This document shows, one piece after another, positions 61,333 through 64,000 of a stretch of DNA of 64,000 nucleotides (positions are counted from its first letter, which is position 1; each line of letters starts with the position of its first letter). The position numbers and the translations under genes were made by a program. The stretch is from NCBI RefSeq assembly GCF_008124865.1, contig NZ_VNHY01000002.1, forward strand, positions 248,001-312,000. The letters run 5' to 3'. Origin of the DNA: Fodinibius salinus (GTDB taxonomy: Bacteria; Bacteroidota; Rhodothermia; Balneolales; Balneolaceae). The notes beneath the pieces are model-generated. The model was not told the origin of the DNA. It made no database searches and saw only the letters and a program-made list of their open reading frames with translations.

Positions 61333-63198
61333 ATGATGACATTTATAAAAAAATATAAAGAGGCTATTGCAAGCGCCCTGTTTTTAGTAGCGGCCTTAAT
61401 TGTTGAGTACGGATTTTCGTTTACCAATCAGCCGTATGTCTATTTGCCACTGTACGGGTTTTCATACATCGTTGTGGGTGGACCGGTGTGGATAAAAGCG
61501 CTTAAATCGATAAAAAGAGGGACCATATTTAGCGAGTTTTTTCTGATGGGCATTGCCACTGTTGGTGCTTTTGCCATTGGCGAATATGCCGAAGGCGTAG
61601 CCGTAATGCTCTTTTACATGGTAGGCGAATACGCACAGGGGGGAGCAGTAAACCGGGCTAAACAATCCATCAAAACCCTGATAGATCAACAACCGGATAC
61701 GGCTACGGTAGAACGCAATGGGACAACGGAAAACGTCCATCCCTCCGAGATTGAAACTGGTGAAATTATTCAGGTAAAACCCGGGGGAAAAGTGCCCTTG
61801 GATGGTGAACTTATTACCGAAAACGCCTCTTTTAATACGGCAGCCCTGACTGGTGAGTCAAAACCCATGAGTCGAGAGTCCGGCGAAGAAGTATGGGCCG
61901 GTTCAATCAATAAGGACCGACCTGTCCGTATTAAAGTGACCAGCGGCTATGAGGATACCAAGCTATCCAACATTTTAACTATGGTTCAGGAGGCCTCCAA
62001 GCGAAAAGCCCCAACGCAACGGTTTATGACGAGGGTTGCCAGCATCTATACCCCCATCGTCGTTTGGTTGGCGGTAGCTCTTACGTTCGTCCCTTATTTA
62101 GTGGTGGAAAACTATGTCTTCCAGGATTGGTTTTACCGAGCCCTTATTTTCCTTGTCGTCTCATGTCCGTGTGGGTTAGTCATTTCTATTCCGCTTGGCT
62201 ATTTCGGCGGGATTGGGGCAGCCTCCCGAAACGGCATTCTGCTCAAAGGTTCGGATTTCCTCGATCAGCTGCGAAAGATGAAAACCCTGTTCATGGACAA
62301 AACAGGTACGATGACGGAAGGCAGCTTTGAGGTTCGCGAAATTCATCCCGTAAATGGATATAGCCAAGATGAATTGCTTGCCTTGGCCGCTTGCCTAGAA
62401 CAAGACTCCACCCATCCGATAGCAAAAGCAATCCTTAACCGTACCAATGGACACCCGTTACATACCGTAGAAAATCAGCAGGAAATATCCGGCAAGGGAT
62501 TGAAGGGCACCGTTAATGGAAAAACGGTAGTCGTCGGAAACGGTGACCTATTAGAACAACATGGTATCAACATTTCTGATACCACCATTGATGATCCCTA
62601 TACCTATGTGCATGTGGCCGAGGATGGCACCCATGTTGGTACGATTAGTATTGCCGACCAGATTAAAGAGGATAGTAAACAAGCTATAGAAGGCCTTCGA
62701 GAACATGGAGTCAACGAAATTGTAATGCTTTCCGGGGACAATCAGGAAGTGGTCGATCATGTATCTCGTAAACTCGGACTGGATCGGGCGTTTGGAAGCC
62801 TGTTGCCTGATGAAAAATACCGTCACGTCGAACAAGCACTAAACCCATCCAAAACCGTCGGGTTTATCGGAGATGGCGTCAATGATGCTCCGGTCATTAC
62901 GCTGGCTGACATTGGCATAGCCATGGGCGGCATTGGGTCGGATGCTACCGTTGAAACAGCCGATGTGGTTATTCAAACCGACCAGCCTTCCAAGATACCA
63001 CTGGCTATTGACATCGCTAATTTTACGCACCGCATTGTATGGCAAAACATTGGTTTTGCGTTAGGGATTAAAGTCTTGGTGATGGTGCTTGCTACCTTTG
63101 GCATGGCTACTATGTGGGAAGCTATTTTTGCAGATGTGGGAGTAGCACTGTTGGCTATTGCCAATGCCATCCGCATACAGCATAAATATTCCGATTGA
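61333..63198 (+). CDS. Zn/Cd/Pb-type heavy-metal P-type ATPase without N-terminal metal domain
   Basis: A 621-residue P1B-type ATPase exporting divalent soft metals. Visible motifs: actuator TGES at LTGESKPMS (about 174), ion-binding VSCPCGLVIS (about 277), phosphorylated Asp in MDKTGTMT (about 321), nucleotide-domain HP in STHPIAKAI and hinge GDGVNDAPVI (about 515). The final membrane helices contain FADVGVALLAIAN, where ZntA-type pumps have their Asp. There is no N-terminal HMA or Cys-rich domain, which makes it shorter than typical ZntA. A second in-frame ATG follows the first immediately. Confidence 0.9.
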   Translation: MMTFIKKYKEAIASALFLVAALIVEYGFSFTNQPYVYLPLYGFSYIVVGGPVWIKALKSIKRGTIFSEFFLMGIATVGAFAIGEYAEGVAVMLFYMVGEYAQGGAVNRAKQSIKTLIDQQPDTATVERNGTTENVHPSEIETGEIIQVKPGGKVPLDGELITENASFNTAALTGESKPMSRESGEEVWAGSINKDRPVRIKVTSGYEDTKLSNILTMVQEASKRKAPTQRFMTRVASIYTPIVVWLAVALTFVPYLVVENYVFQDWFYRALIFLVVSCPCGLVISIPLGYFGGIGAASRNGILLKGSDFLDQLRKMKTLFMDKTGTMTEGSFEVREIHPVNGYSQDELLALAACLEQDSTHPIAKAILNRTNGHPLHTVENQQEISGKGLKGTVNGKTVVVGNGDLLEQHGINISDTTIDDPYTYVHVAEDGTHVGTISIADQIKEDSKQAIEGLREHGVNEIVMLSGDNQEVVDHVSRKLGLDRAFGSLLPDEKYRHVEQALNPSKTVGFIGDGVNDAPVITLADIGIAMGGIGSDATVETADVVIQTDQPSKIPLAIDIANFTHRIVWQNIGFALGIKVLVMVLATFGMATMWEAIFADVGVALLAIANAIRIQHKYSD

Positions 63199-63459
63199 GC
63201 GTTTCCGTTATCCAGCAAGAGTGATTCTAAGAAAGAAGTAGCCAACCAGTCAAATTCGTGTCTTGTGACTTCTATGTAAAAAAGATCTTGATGTTAAATA
63301 TTAAGCTAAGATTTTTTGATATGGCTAATTCCAACACCTTTTTAATACTAAAAAACCAAGCTTTTTAAGCTTAATTTAAGCCTCTCTTCCCTATAATACC
63401 TGAAAGCCAAAGCTACGTACTTATTTGGTTATCATAAAAAAAAGCTCAAGGATGGTATT
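63199..63459 (+). other. Intergenic region before the second P-type ATPase
   Basis: About 260 AT-rich bases without a convincing gene. A short open frame (63425-63610) overlaps the CopB-type gene out of frame and is a shadow. It should hold the promoter of the ATPase gene. Confidence 0.5.
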
Positions 63460-64000
63460 ATGGAACATTCTCACAAACATACTGGTCACGCTGATGCTCA
63501 CAATAAAGAGCATCAGCATAATCACGATCATAAAGATCACAACCACAAAGAACATTCCCACTCCGGCGGACATGCTGCCCATCATGCCCAAATGGCCAAG
63601 GATTTCCTGAAGCGGTTCTGGATCTCCATTGCACTTACGATCCCTGTTCTGATCCTGTCACCTATGATACAGGAATTCTTGGGACTGGGAGATACGCTGA
63701 GATTTGCCGGAGACAGCTATATATCCTTTGTTTTATCAAGCATCGTGTTCTTTTATGGCGGCTGGCCGTTCCTGAAAGGTCTCTACGATGAGCTGAAAGA
63801 TCGCCAGCCGGGAATGATGACCCTGATCGGCATCGCCATTACAGCCGCATATGTGTATAGCACATTGGTAGTCTTTGCCGTCGAAGGACAGGTCTTTTTC
63901 TGGGAGCTTGCTACACTGGTCGATATCATGCTGATTGGCCATTACATCGAAATGAAATCCGTGATGAGTGCTTCCCGGGCCCTGGAGGAACTAGCTAAAC
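63460..64000 (+). CDS. CopB-type heavy-metal P-type ATPase, cut by the window end
   Basis: The first 180 codons are present. The N-terminal 45 residues are a His-rich metal-binding tail (HSHKHTGHADAHNKEHQHNH and more), typical of CopB-like P1B-3 ATPases rather than CxxC-type CopA. Two or three membrane helices follow (FWISIALTIPVLILSPMI, YISFVLSSIVFFYGGW, MTLIGIAITAAYVYSTLVVF) and the TM region LVDIMLIGHYIEMKSVMSAS leads into the actuator domain. Catalytic motifs lie beyond 64000. It likely exports copper or silver. The ATG at 63460 opens the His-rich frame. Confidence 0.88.
   Translation, partial: MEHSHKHTGHADAHNKEHQHNHDHKDHNHKEHSHSGGHAAHHAQMAKDFLKRFWISIALTIPVLILSPMIQEFLGLGDTLRFAGDSYISFVLSSIVFFYGGWPFLKGLYDELKDRQPGMMTLIGIAITAAYVYSTLVVFAVEGQVFFWELATLVDIMLIGHYIEMKSVMSASRALEELAK

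Noticed and set aside
63425-63610. 61-residue plus-strand frame before the CopB-type ATPase
   Set aside because: Out-of-frame shadow; the His-rich frame from 63460 is the real gene.

Overview
The window looks like chromosome of a halophilic member of the Balneolota/Rhodothermota side of the Bacteroidota-like bacteria. This is inferred from acidic core proteins, a very large periplasmic beta-propeller sensor kinase and czc-type efflux genes; no rRNA or ribosomal protein gene is present to fix the taxon. Positions 1-8656 are core chromosome: DNA polymerase IV (dinB), queA, a small helical protein, two large signalling kinases and a tRNA-Arg(UCG).

A large integrated element starts at the tRNA-Arg. 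It opens with a tyrosine integrase (8841-10010), a small winged-helix/excisionase-like protein, a divergent repressor/Cro-like switch with repeated operator-like words, and an SF3/D5-like replication helicase (12615-14741) followed by a helically phased array of (A/T)CTAAGA repeats that could be an origin or operator. Positions 15921-29768 are accessory cargo: a HATPase + STAS-like pair, a single-chain Type IIG-like restriction-modification enzyme, and a run of seven AT-rich genes on the minus strand (21293-29739). Six of their intergenic gaps hold attC-like recombination sites, so this is an integron gene-cassette array without an integrase (a CALIN). Cassette products include a TIR-TPR protein, an HNH-like protein, DUF6602, DUF5677-like, TIGR02391/Ymh and DUF2971 proteins.

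Positions 30124-51393 form one unbroken, GC-richer plus-strand operon of about 25 genes ending in a strong terminator. It has no terminase, portal, tape-measure or tail gene. Instead it encodes about ten small proteins with a single C-terminal membrane anchor, a RadA/RecA-type ATPase, a 2420-residue protein (RelA/SpoT-like domain + N6-adenine methyltransferase + SNF2-like helicase), two adjacent beta-rich capsid candidates separated by a hairpin, a spike-like module, a transglutaminase-like protein, a peptidoglycan-binding protein, a lytic transglycosylase, an M15-type endolysin and three holin-like membrane proteins. The best reading is the virion and lysis module of a tailless, internal-membrane-containing icosahedral phage integrated as a prophage, possibly related in lifestyle to Salisaeta icosahedral phage 1. 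From the tRNA to the operon terminator is about 43 kb. This is the main candidate for an undescribed system.

Positions 51503-64000 are a metal-resistance block: a His-rich exported protein, a CzcCBA/Cus-type efflux system with a PII-like protein, an HMA-AraC regulator, a broken GDCCVxC-like gene, a Cys-rich ArsR repressor divergent from a YnfA-family protein, small accessory genes, a Zn/Cd-type P-ATPase and the start of a His-rich CopB-type P-ATPase cut by the window end. No second copy of the tRNA 3' end was found, so the right boundary of the island is not resolved and the metal block may or may not belong to the same element.
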